64,000 nucleotides of DNA, taken from Aggregatibacter aphrophilus ATCC 33389. GTDB taxonomy: Bacteria > Pseudomonadota > Gammaproteobacteria > Enterobacterales > Pasteurellaceae. The position numbers and the translations under genes were made by a program. Below, one piece after another: positions 9,006 through 19,968 of this stretch (its first letter is position 1; each line of letters opens with the position of its first letter). Under the pieces are notes generated by a model that was given only the letters and a program-made list of their open reading frames with translations, did no database searches and was not told the DNA's origin. Location of the stretch: contig NZ_LR134327.1 of the NCBI RefSeq assembly GCF_900636915.1, forward strand, positions 372,001 to 436,000. Direction: 5' to 3'.

Positions 9006-10334
9006 TTATTGGGTGATTTCTGTTGTTGAAGCACTTGGTTTACGGCGTTTACCGATATTTTTACGATCCTGATGACGTTGTTTGGCTTTTTTATCCGTTT
9101 TCTTTTGCGCTTCGCGTTTTTCTAATTTTTTCGCTTTTTGTTTTTTGCTGACAGTTTTGATTTCGCCGTCTTTCGGCACTTTGGTGCGCGGTTCCAAACC
9201 CTCAATCACGCGGGCTTTCAGAATTTCTTGGGTATAGCGTTTAATTTTACCCAGCAGACGATAATCGTGTGCTTCCACGAAAGACACTGCGGTGCCTTTT
9301 TTGCCGGCACGCGCGGTACGCCCGATGCGGTGCAAATAAGTATCGGCGCTGTACGGCAAATCAAAATTCATAATGTGGCTGACGTCATCAATATCGATAC
9401 CACGCGCGGAGACATCCGTGGAAACCAACACCGTCACCACGCCGCTTTTCAGTTTATCGATAGCGTTGTTGCGTTGGGTTTGCGCCATTTCGCCTTCCAA
9501 ATACGTGCTGCGAATACCGCGTTTGCGCAGATTTTCCGCCAGTTCGCGCACATCTTCCCGACGGCGTACGAATACAATCCCCTTACTGACTTGCTCTTGC
9601 TCAATGAAACGCGCCAATAATTTGAATTTATGCTCATTGCTGTCGGCGTGATAATACCATTGCTGAATTTTCTTACGTTCACGGCGACTCGGTTCCGCAT
9701 CAATTTTCACCGGCTCGTTTAACGTGCGGTCGGCAAAATCTTCCAATAAATCCCCTTCAAGGGTTGCCGAGAACAATAATGTTTGCTTACGCCAACGGGT
9801 TTCTGCCGAAATTTTCTCCGCATCTTGCCCGAAGCCCATTTGCAACATTCTGTCCGCTTCGTCAAAAATCAGAATTTCTACCGCGCGACAATCAAAATTT
9901 TCTTCTTTAATGTATTGCAACAAACGCCCCGGGGTTGCCACCACAATGTCCTGATTTTTATTGAAAATCTCGCCGTGATTTTGATACGCCACACCACCGG
10001 TAATGGTTGCAATGCTGAGTTTGGTAAAGCAGGCAAGTTCTTCCGCCTGTTCCGCTACCTGCATGGCAAGTTCACGGGTTGGCGTAAGAATCAACACACG
10101 CGGCGCGCCCGGTTTACGGCGCGGATAATCCAACAAATGTTGAATCGCCGGCAGCAAAAACGCGGCGGTTTTTCCGGTGCCGGTCGGTGCCGACCCTAGG
10201 ACATCCTCTCCGCCCATGGTGGCCGGGAGAGTTTCTTGCTGAATAGCGGTTGGGCGTTGATAACCTTTTTTCTGAATGGCTTTGAGTAATTCGGGCGCGA
10301 GATCAAAATCTGCAAATTGAGTGAGGTTTGTCAT
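9006..10334 (-). CDS. srmB: ATP-dependent RNA helicase SrmB (DEAD-box)
   Basis: The 442-residue protein carries the DEAD-box motifs in order: the Q motif region (GYQRPTAIQQ), Walker A APTGTGKT, PTRELA, TPGR, DEAD, SAT, and HRIGRTAR. It ends in a lysine/arginine-rich tail (KKQKAKKLEKREAQKK). SrmB helps assemble the large ribosomal subunit. Its divergent arrangement with trmN6 is the same as in E. coli, which supports the SrmB assignment over other DEAD-box paralogues. Confidence 0.93.
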   Translation of the reverse strand: MTNLTQFADFDLAPELLKAIQKKGYQRPTAIQQETLPATMGGEDVLGSAPTGTGKTAAFLLPAIQHLLDYPRRKPGAPRVLILTPTRELAMQVAEQAEELACFTKLSIATITGGVAYQNHGEIFNKNQDIVVATPGRLLQYIKEENFDCRAVEILIFDEADRMLQMGFGQDAEKISAETRWRKQTLLFSATLEGDLLEDFADRTLNEPVKIDAEPSRRERKKIQQWYYHADSNEHKFKLLARFIEQEQVSKGIVFVRRREDVRELAENLRKRGIRSTYLEGEMAQTQRNNAIDKLKSGVVTVLVSTDVSARGIDIDDVSHIMNFDLPYSADTYLHRIGRTARAGKKGTAVSFVEAHDYRLLGKIKRYTQEILKARVIEGLEPRTKVPKDGEIKTVSKKQKAKKLEKREAQKKTDKKAKQRHQDRKNIGKRRKPSASTTEITQ

Positions 10335-10376
10335 TGGTATTTGTCGTTCATTAGCATTAAAATTGCGGCGAATTAT

Positions 10377-10402
10377 ACCGCACTTTGCCGTTAAAGTGCG
10401 GT
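10377..10402. repeat. Inverted pair of DNA uptake sequences between srmB and trmN6
   Basis: ACCGCACTT (10377-10385) and AAGTGCGGT (10394-10402) face each other with an 8-base loop in the divergent intergenic region. They form a short hairpin in the trmN6 leader, but the location upstream of both genes argues against a normal terminator role. Confidence 0.7.
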
Positions 10403-10423
10403 CCTTTTTGACGGTGTTTTTCG

Positions 10424-11128
10424 ATGAGCAATACGGGTTTTCGTTTTAAACAATTTCAGGTAAATCACGATCGCTGTGCCATGAAAGTGGGCACGGACGG
10501 TATTTTATTGGGCGCATGGGCGGATGTGACGCAGGCAAAACAGATGTTGGATCTAGGTAGCGGCAGCGGCTTAATCGCCTTAATGTTGGCTCAACGCAGT
10601 TCTACCGAAAGCCGAATTTGTGCCGTGGAAATCGATCCTGCGGCGACACAACAAGCCCGTGAAAACGCATTAGCTTCCCCCTGGAAGGAGAAAATTCAGG
10701 TGTATCAGCAGGATATAGATAGTTTTTGCACTCAAACAGCACAGCGCTTTGATTTGATTGTTGCCAATCCTCCCTATTTTGAAGCGGGCATAGCCTGTCG
10801 CGATGACGAACGCAATACCGCCCGTTATTTTGCGCAATCCCATTTACACTGGTTACAAACGGCACAACGTTGCTTGGCGCCAAATGGCAAAATCAGTTTT
10901 GTCTTGCCTTTTGCGGCAGGCGAAACGTTGCTAAAAACGACCGCACTTTATTGCGTTGCACGCTGCGATGTGATGACAAAAGCAAGCAAAGCGCCACAAC
11001 GGGTACTACTGACCTTCGCCATGCAACCGCAACCGTTGAAACATAGCGAGCTGATCATTTACGATGTGCAGAATCAATATCACGCCGATTTCATCACATT
11101 GACGCAGGATTTTTATTTGAACTTCTAA
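10424..11128 (+). CDS. trmN6: tRNA1(Val) (adenine37-N6)-methyltransferase
   Basis: The 234-residue protein is a Rossmann-fold methyltransferase. The SAM-binding motif is [15 protein letters not shown] and the amino-methyltransferase motif is NPPYFEAG, typical of N6-adenine enzymes. The opening [21 protein letters not shown] is characteristic of the YfiC/TrmN6 family. The substrate is A37 of tRNA-Val. It is divergent from srmB, as in E. coli. It ends before a hairpin shared with pnuC. Confidence 0.92.
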   Translation: MSNTGFRFKQFQVNHDRCAMKVGTDGILLGAWADVTQAKQMLDLGSGSGLIALMLAQRSSTESRICAVEIDPAATQQARENALASPWKEKIQVYQQDIDSFCTQTAQRFDLIVANPPYFEAGIACRDDERNTARYFAQSHLHWLQTAQRCLAPNGKISFVLPFAAGETLLKTTALYCVARCDVMTKASKAPQRVLLTFAMQPQPLKHSELIIYDVQNQYHADFITLTQDFYLNF

Positions 11129-11137
11129 AAACGCCAT

Positions 11138-11175
11138 AAAAAAACACCGCACTTTCTCTAAAATGCGGTGTTTTT
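11138..11175. terminator. Bidirectional terminator between trmN6 and pnuC
   Basis: AAAAAACACCGCA (from 11138) pairs with TGCGGTGTTTTT (11164-11175). A-rich and T-rich flanks allow termination from both directions. It serves two converging genes and includes uptake-sequence arms. Confidence 0.8.
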
Positions 11176-11184
11176 CTTTGCATC

Positions 11185-11874
11185 TTAAGCCTGTTTCATT
11201 AATTTCGTCCAGTTGTAGTAGCCGTATAGTGAGTTCAGTAAATAGGCACTATACATCAAATACATGGCCGGCGTTTCCGCCCATAGGGCAATGGAAAGAA
11301 TGTTTAATAAAATCCACAAAAGCCATTGTTCACGGTAGCGCAAAATCATCAAGAGTTGGGCTGCGACAGTGATGATAGTGGTTAAACCGTCTAATCCAGT
11401 GGAACTGCCGCCTGCAGCATTAAGAGCCTGTACGAATAATAATGTACCAACGACCACTGTGGTTATAAGGACAATCCAGCCTTGGAGTGTAAGAGATTTG
11501 GCAATTACGCTTTCCGCACCGCTTTTTTCTTGCTGCATATTGCTCTTCCACATGAAATAACCGATAAATTGCGCCGGGATATAAACGTACAATACGGTGT
11601 TCATTTCGCCGATGAAATTTTGTCCCCATGCCACATAAAAATAGGTGTAGGCAAAGATAAGCCCGAACAGATAATTACTGATTTTGCCTTTACTCACAAA
11701 CACGACGCAAATCACCCCTGCAATACCGGAGATCATAGCAAGCGGCGATTGCGGATCTAGCACAAAGGCGATTATTTGCGCCGCGACAAATAAAAATAGC
11801 CAGAAAATTTCAAAGGGTTTCCAGTCGGAAATGATTTCCTGCACCAGTTGATTTAAGTATTTTTGCGGATTCAT
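11185..11874 (-). CDS. pnuC: Nicotinamide riboside transporter PnuC
   Basis: The protein is 229 residues from the ATG at 11874, chosen because GTGAGG lies just upstream. An in-frame ATG at 11910 falls inside an uptake sequence. It is strongly hydrophobic with about seven membrane segments. The family blocks YLFGLIFAYTYFYVAWGQN and QFIGYFMWKSN and the late WLLWILLNILSIALW segment are seen. PnuC moves nicotinamide riboside across the inner membrane by facilitated diffusion. Pasteurellaceae depend on exogenous pyridine nucleotide precursors to varying degrees, so this is a physiologically central uptake step. No NadR-type operator was recognised upstream. Confidence 0.93.
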   Translation of the reverse strand: MNPQKYLNQLVQEIISDWKPFEIFWLFLFVAAQIIAFVLDPQSPLAMISGIAGVICVVFVSKGKISNYLFGLIFAYTYFYVAWGQNFIGEMNTVLYVYIPAQFIGYFMWKSNMQQEKSGAESVIAKSLTLQGWIVLITTVVVGTLLFVQALNAAGGSSTGLDGLTTIITVAAQLLMILRYREQWLLWILLNILSIALWAETPAMYLMYSAYLLNSLYGYYNWTKLMKQA

Positions 11875-12071
11875 GATCGTAACCTCACTAATGACATAAA
11901 GTGCGGTCATCTTAGGAGTTATTTTTTTCCATGTAAAGTATTTGCTACGTTTTTGTGGATAGGATCACAAATTTTGATGAAATTCGTTTAGTGGTCGGGC
12001 TGACGGACAGTTTCTTTTTCACAGTAAGATGGCTAAAATAGCCGCTTTTTTATGGGCGGAGAAAATAGAAT

Positions 12072-14933
12072 ATGGCGTTTGCAATCGGTCAGCGTTGGAT
12101 CAGCGAAACGGAAAATAATTTAGGCTTAGGCGTGATTAGCGCCGTGGATTTTCGGCAGGTGACCATTGACTTCCCCGCCGCGCAAGAACAGCGTATTTAT
12201 GCGGTGCAAAGCGCACCGTTAAGCCGAGTGCAATTTCGCCTTGGCGATCAGGTTCAACATATTGAAGGTTGGCATGGCGAAGTGACCAACGTTGCAGAAA
12301 ACAACGGATTGCTATTCTATTTGGTGCAACCACAAGATGGACAAGATCGCGTGGTCAGCGAAATGGAGTTGGCCCATCGAATTTCCTTCAGCCGACCGCA
12401 AGAGCGGTTATTTTCCGCACAGATTGATCGTAACGAGCATTTTGTCTTGCGTTATCACGCGTTGCAATATCAAAAAGCCCAATTTCAATCGCCGTTGCGT
12501 GGCCTACGCGGCATTCGCGCGGGACTCATTCCTCATCAGCTACATATTGCGAAAGAAGCGGGGCAACGCGTGGCACCGCGCGTACTGTTGGCGGATGAAG
12601 TGGGCTTGGGTAAAACCATTGAAGCCGGCATGATTTTGCAACAACAGCTTTTCGCCGAGAAAGTGCGCCGAGTGCTGATTATCGTACCGGAAACGCTACA
12701 ACACCAATGGTTGGTGGAAATGTTGCGTCGTTTCAATTTGCATTTTTCGCTGTTTGACGAAGAACGTTGCGCCGATTTTGCCGCGGCGGAAGATCGCGAG
12801 GAAGTGAATCCGTTTACTACCGAATCGCTGATTATTTGCGCCTTAGACTGGCTAGTGCAGCATCCGCAACGGGTGCAACAACTATTGGCTGCCGAATTTG
12901 ATATGTTGATTGCCGATGAAGTGCATCATTTGGTGTATGACGAAATCAATCCGAGTTTGGAATATCAACTCGTGCAACAACTCACGCAACAAATTCCCGC
13001 CGTGTTATTGCTCACCGCAACGCCGGAACAGCTTGGGCAACAAAGCCATTTTGCCCGTTTGAATTTACTCGACCCGCACCGCTTCCACGATTACCGCGCT
13101 TTTTTGGAAGAACAACAGCATTACCAACCTATTGCCGAGGCTACACAATCCTTATTGGCGAATAAGCCCTTAAGTGCGGTGGAAAAAAATAAAATTTCTA
13201 CCTTGTTGGGTGAGGAGATCAATTTCAATGGGACGAATAAAGAAACGCTCATTAAACAACTTATCGACCGCCACGGCACAGGGCGTTTGCTATTTCGCAA
13301 TACCCGCCAAAGCGTACAAGGTTTTCCGAAAAGAATTTATCATCCGATCGCCCTACCACAGCCGAAACAATACGAAAATGCGATTAAAACCCTCAGGGCA
13401 TTTGGTGAACATCCCGTGCAATGCGCCCTTTACCCCGAACATTTCATGCGCGAACTCAATGCCAATACGGCATGGTGGGAATTTGACCCACGTGTGCAAT
13501 GGCTGATAGATTTTTTAAAACAACATCGGCAAGAAAAAGTGTTCGTGATTTGTCGTTATGCCGGAACGGCAATTCAGTTGGAGCAAATTCTGCGTGAAAA
13601 AGAAGGCATTCGCAGCGCCGTATTCCATGAAAAAATGTCTATTGTGGAACGCGATCGTGCGGCGGCTTACTTCACCCAACAAGAAAACGGTGCTCAGGTG
13701 TTGCTCAGTTCCAATATCGGTTCCGAAGGGCGAAACTTCCAATTTGCCAGCCGTTTAGTGTTATTCAATTTGCCGGAAAACCCTGACTTGTTGGAACAAT
13801 GTATCGGCCGCTTGGATCGTATTGGGCAAACCAAAGATATTCAGATTTATTTGCCGTATTTTACCGACGGCGCACAAGCGGCGTTGGCCGATTGGTATCA
13901 TTTGGGGTTAAATGCCTTCAACGAAACCTGTCCGATGGGCGCGTTGTTATTCGAGCGGTTTGGTGAAGCATTACAAAAAACATTGGAAAATCCGACCGCA
14001 CTTGAAGCTCAAAAGGCATTAATCGAACATACCCAACAGGAACGGTTACATTTAAAACAGCTATTGGAACAAGGCCGAGATCTGTTGTTGGAACTGAATT
14101 CGAACGGTGGTGAGTCTGCGAAACAGCTGGCACAAGAGATTGCCGCACAAGACGGTAGCCCGGAATTGGTCGATTTTGCGTTAAATCTGTTTGATGTCAT
14201 TGGGGTGGAGCAAGAAGATTTAGGGGAAAAATCCATTGTGATTACCCCAACAGGCACAATGCTGGTACCGGAATTCCCGGGCTTAAAAGAAGAAGGCGTC
14301 ACCGTCACGTTCGACCGTCAATTGGCGTTAGCACGCGAGGAGTTGGAATTTCTCACGTGGGACCACCCGATGATTTACCACGGCATTGATTTAATCACCT
14401 CCGGCGACATCGGCAAAAGCGCCGTTGCGTTGTTACCGAATAAACATCTGCCGGCCGGTACATTGTTATTAGAACTGGTGTATGTGGTGGAAACACAAGC
14501 ACCGCAAGGGTTACAATTAACCCGCTTCCTGCCACCAACGCCGATACGTTTATTATTAGATAGCAAAGGCAATGACTTAGCGCAACAGGTGGCGTTTGAT
14601 CATTTACAACGTAAGCTCAAACCGATGGACCGCAACATGGCGAATAAAGTGGCGAAAATGTTGCGACCGAATATCGAAACACTCATTACGCAAGGCGAAA
14701 AGGTGATGACACAGCAAAGCAAGGAGATTATCGCGAATGCCGAACAACAGGCACTGCAACACCTTGACGAAGAATTAACACGCCTCATCGCCTTACGAAA
14801 AGTGAATAAAAATATCCGTCAGGATGAAATTGACACCTTGCAGACGCAACGAAAACAAATGCTACAATGCTTACAACAAGCCACATGGCGCTTGGATTGC
14901 CTACGTGTGATTGTGACCACCAATAAGGAATAA
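12072..14933 (+). CDS. rapA: RNA polymerase-associated protein RapA (SNF2 ATPase)
   Basis: The 953-residue protein has the family's usual length. N-terminal Tudor-like domains begin [20 protein letters not shown]. The SNF2 helicase core follows with Walker A DEVGLGKT near residue 177, the DEVHH box, LLTATPEQ, and the C-terminal lobe with [14 protein letters not shown] and [11 protein letters not shown]. RapA binds core RNA polymerase and promotes its recycling after transcription. It lies 2 bases before rluA and is probably co-transcribed with it. Confidence 0.96.
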   Translation: MAFAIGQRWISETENNLGLGVISAVDFRQVTIDFPAAQEQRIYAVQSAPLSRVQFRLGDQVQHIEGWHGEVTNVAENNGLLFYLVQPQDGQDRVVSEMELAHRISFSRPQERLFSAQIDRNEHFVLRYHALQYQKAQFQSPLRGLRGIRAGLIPHQLHIAKEAGQRVAPRVLLADEVGLGKTIEAGMILQQQLFAEKVRRVLIIVPETLQHQWLVEMLRRFNLHFSLFDEERCADFAAAEDREEVNPFTTESLIICALDWLVQHPQRVQQLLAAEFDMLIADEVHHLVYDEINPSLEYQLVQQLTQQIPAVLLLTATPEQLGQQSHFARLNLLDPHRFHDYRAFLEEQQHYQPIAEATQSLLANKPLSAVEKNKISTLLGEEINFNGTNKETLIKQLIDRHGTGRLLFRNTRQSVQGFPKRIYHPIALPQPKQYENAIKTLRAFGEHPVQCALYPEHFMRELNANTAWWEFDPRVQWLIDFLKQHRQEKVFVICRYAGTAIQLEQILREKEGIRSAVFHEKMSIVERDRAAAYFTQQENGAQVLLSSNIGSEGRNFQFASRLVLFNLPENPDLLEQCIGRLDRIGQTKDIQIYLPYFTDGAQAALADWYHLGLNAFNETCPMGALLFERFGEALQKTLENPTALEAQKALIEHTQQERLHLKQLLEQGRDLLLELNSNGGESAKQLAQEIAAQDGSPELVDFALNLFDVIGVEQEDLGEKSIVITPTGTMLVPEFPGLKEEGVTVTFDRQLALAREELEFLTWDHPMIYHGIDLITSGDIGKSAVALLPNKHLPAGTLLLELVYVVETQAPQGLQLTRFLPPTPIRLLLDSKGNDLAQQVAFDHLQRKLKPMDRNMANKVAKMLRPNIETLITQGEKVMTQQSKEIIANAEQQALQHLDEELTRLIALRKVNKNIRQDEIDTLQTQRKQMLQCLQQATWRLDCLRVIVTTNKE

Positions 14934-14935
14934 AT

Positions 14936-15595
14936 ATGGCTCTCATTGAATATAACCCGCCGCAGGAACCTTGGCTGGATTTGGTGTATCGCGACGACTA
15001 CATCGCTGTGGTAAATAAACCGAGCGGCTTGCTTTCGGTACCGGGCAACCAACCGCAATATTACGACAGCGCCATGTCACGGGTAAAAGAAAAATACGGC
15101 TTTTGCGAGCCTGCGCATCGGCTGGACATGGCCACCAGCGGGATTTTGTTGTTTGCTTTGAGCAAAGCGGCGGATCGCGAATTAAAACGCCAATTCCGTG
15201 AGCGTGAACCGAAAAAATATTATCAGGCACTGGTTTGGGGACATGTGGAACAAGATCATGGCGTAGTGGAACTACCGCTGATTTGTGACTGGGAAAATCG
15301 CCCGCGCCAGAAAATTTGCTTTGCGCAGGGCAAAAGAGCGGTCACTTTTTACGATGTTTTACAACGCTACCCTAATAACACCACCCGCGTAAAACTCACG
15401 CCGATTACGGGGCGTTCTCACCAACTACGTTTGCATATGCTGGCGCTCGGACACCCGATTTTAGGCGACAAATTCTACGCCCATCCACAAGCCAAGGCGA
15501 TGTCTCCCCGTCTATGCCTACACGCCGAGAGCCTGCAAATCCAACATCCCATCAGCGGGGAAATCATGACCTTTACGGCATCGGTGGGATTTTAA
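14936..15595 (+). CDS. rluA: Dual-specificity 23S rRNA / tRNA pseudouridine synthase RluA
   Basis: The product has 219 residues. The catalytic motif is AHRLDMATSGIL with the active Asp. VVNKPSGLLSVPG and the C-terminal LTPITGRSHQLRLHM are typical of RluA itself (short, without an S4 domain). The enzyme makes pseudouridine 746 in 23S rRNA and 32 in some tRNAs. It follows rapA directly, as in related genomes. The 190 bases after it lead into the T6SS operon. Confidence 0.94.
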   Translation: MALIEYNPPQEPWLDLVYRDDYIAVVNKPSGLLSVPGNQPQYYDSAMSRVKEKYGFCEPAHRLDMATSGILLFALSKAADRELKRQFREREPKKYYQALVWGHVEQDHGVVELPLICDWENRPRQKICFAQGKRAVTFYDVLQRYPNNTTRVKLTPITGRSHQLRLHMLALGHPILGDKFYAHPQAKAMSPRLCLHAESLQIQHPISGEIMTFTASVGF

Positions 15596-15786
15596 ATATT
15601 ACAATAAGTTAAAGTATATTTTTGCCATTTTATTTTGCAAGTAAACATGCTCATTGAACAATATCATTTATATTATTGATTTGTTATACTCCGTTTCTTA
15701 TAATCATTAGGCTATACCGTAAGTGAAAAAATAGCTTTATCGGTTTCTATTAATAATGGCGAGTTTCAATTTATAGGGGATTTTAT

Positions 15787-16284
15787 ATGTCAAAAACAGG
15801 TTCAGTCGCACCTAAAGAGCGAATTAATATTAAATATACACCAGCCACAGGAAACCAACAGGAAGAAGTTGAGTTACCACTAAAATTACTTGTGACAGGT
15901 GACTTCAAAGGTGCCCCAGAGGAAACAAGTCTTGATGAAAGAGAAACAGTCTCTGTTGATAAACACAATTTTGATGCAGTAATGAAGCAGTCTGCTTTAA
16001 AAATTGATATGGCAGTGCCAAACCGTTTAGACGACAACGCTGGAAACCAAGATATTGGTGTTAGCTTAAAAATTGAAAGTATGGCAGATTTTTCTCCTGA
16101 TAATATTGCTAAGCAAGTTCCTCAATTAAATAAATTATTAGAATTACGAGAAGCTCTCTTAGCATTAAAAGGTCCAATGGGAAACATTCCCGCATTTAGA
16201 AATAAATTACAAGATTTAATTTCTGATCAAAGTGCGAGAGAGGCATTAGAAAAAGAACTCGCTATTATTTTAGAGAAAGAATAA
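15787..16284 (+). CDS. tssB: T6SS contractile sheath small subunit TssB (VipA)
   Basis: The 165-residue protein contains the TssB signatures: a KYTPATG block, LPLKLLVTGDFKG, and a C-terminal half with FSPDNIAKQVPQLNKLLELR. TssB with TssC builds the cytoplasmic contractile sheath. An AGGGG lies 8 bases before the ATG (15775-15779). It is the first gene of the operon, so the promoter should be in 15596-15786, which is AT-rich; I could not pick out convincing -35/-10 boxes. Codon use is distinctly more AT-rich than in rapA-rluA. Confidence 0.96.
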   Translation: MSKTGSVAPKERINIKYTPATGNQQEEVELPLKLLVTGDFKGAPEETSLDERETVSVDKHNFDAVMKQSALKIDMAVPNRLDDNAGNQDIGVSLKIESMADFSPDNIAKQVPQLNKLLELREALLALKGPMGNIPAFRNKLQDLISDQSAREALEKELAIILEKE

Positions 16285-16305
16285 TTAAATAAGGATTAAA
16301 TTAGT

Positions 16306-17790
16306 ATGGTTGCAAAAAATAAGGCGGCTCAAACAGAACAACAAGCGACAACAACAAGCTTGCTTGATCAGGTAATGGAACAAACTCGTTTTAAACCTGA
16401 GAATGAAGATTATACTATTGCTCAGCGTGGTATTGCAGAATTTATTTCTGAAATGTTAAAAACCGATAATACTGATGCGGTAGTAAATAAAACACTTATC
16501 GATGAGATGATTGTCCGTCTTGACGAAAAAATTGGTCATCAAGTAGATGAAATTTTACATAATCAAAAATTCCAAGAAATTGAGTCTGCATGGCGTGGTT
16601 TAAAATTACTAGTAGACAGAACTGACTTCCGCGAAAATATTAAAATAGAAGTTTTAAACGTAACCAAGGAAGAACTCTTAGACGATTTTGAATATGCGAC
16701 AGACATTACTCAAAGCGGTCTATATAAACATGTTTATTCAGCAAATTACGGACAGTTTGGTGGTGAACCGGTAGCAGCAATTGTTGGTAACTATACATTC
16801 ACACCAGCAGCACCAGATATTAAATTGTTACAATACGTTTCTTCCGTAGGCGCTATGTCTCATGCGCCATTTATCTCAGCGGCAGGTCCTGAATTCTTTG
16901 GTTTAGATAGTTATGCATCACTTTCTGAAATCAAAGAAGTCAAAGATATTTTTGAAGGTCCTAGATACGCAAAATGGCGGGCCTTACGAGAATCTGAAGA
17001 TTCAAAATACTTGGCCTTAACTATGCCTCGTTTCTTATCTCGTTTGCCGTATGATCCAATTGAAAATCCAACAAAAAGATTTAACTATCAAGAAACTATC
17101 GCTGGTGAGCACAACAATTACTTATGGAGTAACGTCGCATTCTTAATGGCTTCAAAAGTAACTGAAAGTTTTGCTAAATACCGTTGGTGTCCAAATATTA
17201 TTGGTCCTCAAAGCGGTGGTGCCGTTGAAGATTTACCAGTTCACTTATTTGAGTCCTTTGGTCAACTACAAGCTAAAATTCCAACTGAAGTGCTAATTAC
17301 TGATCGTAAAGAATTTGAACTTGCTGATGAGGGATTTATCCCTTTAACGATGCGTAAAGGTAGTGATAATGCAGCATTCTTCTCAGCAAACTCAGTGCAA
17401 AAACCTAAAAAATTCCCGAATACAGAGGAAGGCAAACTCGCTGAAACAAACTATAAACTTGGTACTCAACTACCTTACATGTTTATTGTGAATCGCTTAG
17501 CACATTACTTAAAAGTATTACAACGTGAGCAAATTGGTTCATGGAAAGAGCGTCAAGATCTTGAACGTGAGCTAAATGTGTGGCTAAAACAATATGTTTC
17601 AGATCAAGAAAACCCACCAGCAGAGGTACGCAGCCGTCGTCCATTACGAGCAGCTAAAGTAGAAGTGTCCAGTGTAGCTGGAGAACCAGGCTGGTATAAA
17701 GTTTCATTATCTGTACGTCCACACTTTAAATATATGGGAGCAAGTTTTGATCTTTCTCTTGTTGGTCGTTTAGATCTTGATGATAAATAA
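16306..17790 (+). CDS. tssC: T6SS contractile sheath large subunit TssC (VipB)
   Basis: The 494-residue protein shows the TssC landmarks: FQEIESAWRGLKLLVDRTDF, GGEPVAAIVGNYTF, the PYDPIENPTKRFNYQE region, IIGPQSGGAVEDLP and a C-terminal SVRPHFKYMGASF. It stacks with TssB to form the sheath that expels the Hcp tube. It starts 21 bases after tssB with AAGGAT upstream. Its length and motifs look complete, so the sheath should be functional. Confidence 0.97.
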   Translation: MVAKNKAAQTEQQATTTSLLDQVMEQTRFKPENEDYTIAQRGIAEFISEMLKTDNTDAVVNKTLIDEMIVRLDEKIGHQVDEILHNQKFQEIESAWRGLKLLVDRTDFRENIKIEVLNVTKEELLDDFEYATDITQSGLYKHVYSANYGQFGGEPVAAIVGNYTFTPAAPDIKLLQYVSSVGAMSHAPFISAAGPEFFGLDSYASLSEIKEVKDIFEGPRYAKWRALRESEDSKYLALTMPRFLSRLPYDPIENPTKRFNYQETIAGEHNNYLWSNVAFLMASKVTESFAKYRWCPNIIGPQSGGAVEDLPVHLFESFGQLQAKIPTEVLITDRKEFELADEGFIPLTMRKGSDNAAFFSANSVQKPKKFPNTEEGKLAETNYKLGTQLPYMFIVNRLAHYLKVLQREQIGSWKERQDLERELNVWLKQYVSDQENPPAEVRSRRPLRAAKVEVSSVAGEPGWYKVSLSVRPHFKYMGASFDLSLVGRLDLDDK

Positions 17791-17799
17791 TTATTATTT

Positions 17800-18216
17800 A
17801 TGAGTTTTTGGAATCGAATTAAAGAAGCCTCAAAAGAAACAAAAACGATTGTTAAAAAAAGCGAATCAGAAATTATTAGTGAACTGATTCGCTCAATCAA
17901 GAAAAACATAGAATTGGTTCTCAACTCCAAACAAGGGTGCACATTATGTGCACCTGATTTTGGTTTAAGGGATTTCAACGATTCAACAGCAACAACACGT
18001 AGTTTAAGCCAAACAATTATTGCTGATATCCGCTTTAATATTGAACGTTATGAGCCTCGAGTAAGAATCTCAAGAATTGAATATATTCCGGATCCTTATG
18101 ATGTCCTACAGCTTAATTTTCGTATAACGTGCGTCGTGTTATTAAAGCAGAAAAATGAATTAACTGAGTTAAATATTATTTTAGATAGTTCCAATAAAAG
18201 ATTTAAGGTTGTGTAG
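17800..18216 (+). CDS. tssE: T6SS baseplate protein TssE (gp25-like)
   Basis: The 138-residue protein has the gp25-like core: SIKKNIELVLNSKQG, a CAPDFGLRDFND segment, and an IERYEPRVRISRIE stretch containing the conserved E-P-R found in TssE/gp25. It is a wedge component that links the sheath to the baseplate. It begins 9 bases after tssC and ends directly at the tssF start. Confidence 0.93.
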   Translation: MSFWNRIKEASKETKTIVKKSESEIISELIRSIKKNIELVLNSKQGCTLCAPDFGLRDFNDSTATTRSLSQTIIADIRFNIERYEPRVRISRIEYIPDPYDVLQLNFRITCVVLLKQKNELTELNIILDSSNKRFKVV

Positions 18217-19968
18217 ATGTCTTTGAAAGAATTTTTTAGAGCCGAGTTAGATTTCTTAAAAAAAGATGGTCGGCATTTCTCAAAGGCTTACCCTCACTTA
18301 TCTCGTTTTTTGTCTGATGAAATTATTGATCCTGAGGCAGAAAGAATTATAGAGTCTTTTGCTTTTCTTACTGCTCGCCTAAAAGAAAAAATTCAAGATA
18401 ATTTACCTGAATTAACTCAATCTATGATGCAGCTACTTTGGCCTAACTATCTACGACCTTTACCTAGCTGTGCAATTTTAAAATTTTCACCCAAGGATCG
18501 CTCGATCACAACAAAACATATTATTCCTAAAGGAACTTTTGTTTCATCAAAACCAGTAGATGGCACCCCATGTCAATTTCAGACAACTATGGATGTTTCT
18601 GTTTACCCGATTTTATTAAATTCAGTAACAAGCAGTACAGCAACAGAAACAACTTTTATAGAATTTAACTTAGAAAATATTTCAGATGGTGACTTTGCAT
18701 CACTAAAATGTGATGAATTATCTTTCTATTTATCCGGTAGTGATTATAGCGCGTTAACCTACTATCAATGGATTTTTAATTATTTAACTAAAATCTATGT
18801 TAAAGCAGGCGAAGACATTATAAAACTGCCTGTAGATTGCATTGAGCCTCAAGGATTTAGTGAAAATGAAGCTTTAATACCATATCCAGAGAATGCCTTT
18901 AATGGGTATAGATTAATACAAGAATTTTTCTTTTTTCCTAAAAAATTTTACTTTTTTAAACTAAGAAAATTGCAAATACTTTTAAAATCTCTGACTCAAA
19001 AAAATTTCAAATTATTATTTGAGTTTAATAGACCTTTACCAAAAGATTTAAAACTAACTAGTTCAGATTTTTCACTCTATTGCTCACCTATTATTAATTT
19101 ATTTGAGCATGATGCAATTCCTATTAATTTTGATGGAAAAAAGGTTTTATATCCAGTCATTCCTGTAGGTTTTAATCGTAGTCATTTTGAAATTTTTAGT
19201 ATAACAGATGTTCTAGGATCATCAATGATCAAAGATCCTTCTAGAAACAACAGGATTCAGCAGTATTCAAATTTTGAATCCTTTGCACATAACAATACAT
19301 CTACTAGATTCTATAAATCAGTAATAAAAGAGAGTGTTGAAGAAGATGGATATGAATATTATGTTTCTTTTGTATCTAGAGAACATAAAAACTTAGAAGG
19401 AATAAGAGAAACAATCTCAATTAATCTAAAATGTACAAACCATAATTTACCTGAATTACTTGGTATTGGTGATATTTGTATGCCATCGCAAAATACACCA
19501 TCTTATATAGAATTTAAAAATATAACTCTTCCAATAAAAACTGTGAGACCTATATTAGATGAAAAGCTTCATTGGAAATTAATTTCTAATTTATCATTAA
19601 ATTACTTATCCTTAACTCACTTAGATGTGCTAAGAGATGTTCTTTCAACCTATGACTTCCCTGCAATAAATGATATACAAGCCCGAAGAAGAACAGAAAA
19701 GAGATTATCAGGAATAGAATCTTTAGAGACCAAAAAGTCAGATAGAATTATAAAAGGTATTATTTATAGAGGTCAAAAATCAACTTTAAGGATAGATAGC
19801 AATACTTTCTTATGTGAAGGTGAATTATTTTTATTTGGCGCTATTTTATCTGAGTTTTTTAGACTATATGGAACCATTAATTCATTTCATTTTCTAGAGG
19901 TAATTAATACAAATAATAACGAGACATTCAAATGGGAACAGAAGATCTCTCTCCAAAATATGATCTAA
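18217..19968 (+). CDS. tssF: T6SS baseplate protein TssF
   Basis: The 583-residue product has the family's usual length. Its N-terminus is typical: FFRAELDFLKKDGRHFSKAY, followed by DPEAERIIESFAFLTARLKEKI and LLWPNYLRPLPSCAIL. TssF joins TssG, TssE and TssK in the baseplate wedge. Its last 37 bases overlap tssG, implying translational coupling. The gene is very AT-rich. Confidence 0.95.
   Translation: MSLKEFFRAELDFLKKDGRHFSKAYPHLSRFLSDEIIDPEAERIIESFAFLTARLKEKIQDNLPELTQSMMQLLWPNYLRPLPSCAILKFSPKDRSITTKHIIPKGTFVSSKPVDGTPCQFQTTMDVSVYPILLNSVTSSTATETTFIEFNLENISDGDFASLKCDELSFYLSGSDYSALTYYQWIFNYLTKIYVKAGEDIIKLPVDCIEPQGFSENEALIPYPENAFNGYRLIQEFFFFPKKFYFFKLRKLQILLKSLTQKNFKLLFEFNRPLPKDLKLTSSDFSLYCSPIINLFEHDAIPINFDGKKVLYPVIPVGFNRSHFEIFSITDVLGSSMIKDPSRNNRIQQYSNFESFAHNNTSTRFYKSVIKESVEEDGYEYYVSFVSREHKNLEGIRETISINLKCTNHNLPELLGIGDICMPSQNTPSYIEFKNITLPIKTVRPILDEKLHWKLISNLSLNYLSLTHLDVLRDVLSTYDFPAINDIQARRRTEKRLSGIESLETKKSDRIIKGIIYRGQKSTLRIDSNTFLCEGELFLFGAILSEFFRLYGTINSFHFLEVINTNNNETFKWEQKISLQNMI

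Noticed and set aside
9138..10199. Long antisense frames (up to 160 codons) within srmB
   Set aside because: They mirror the conserved helicase coding strand and have no ribosome-binding sites or recognisable domains.
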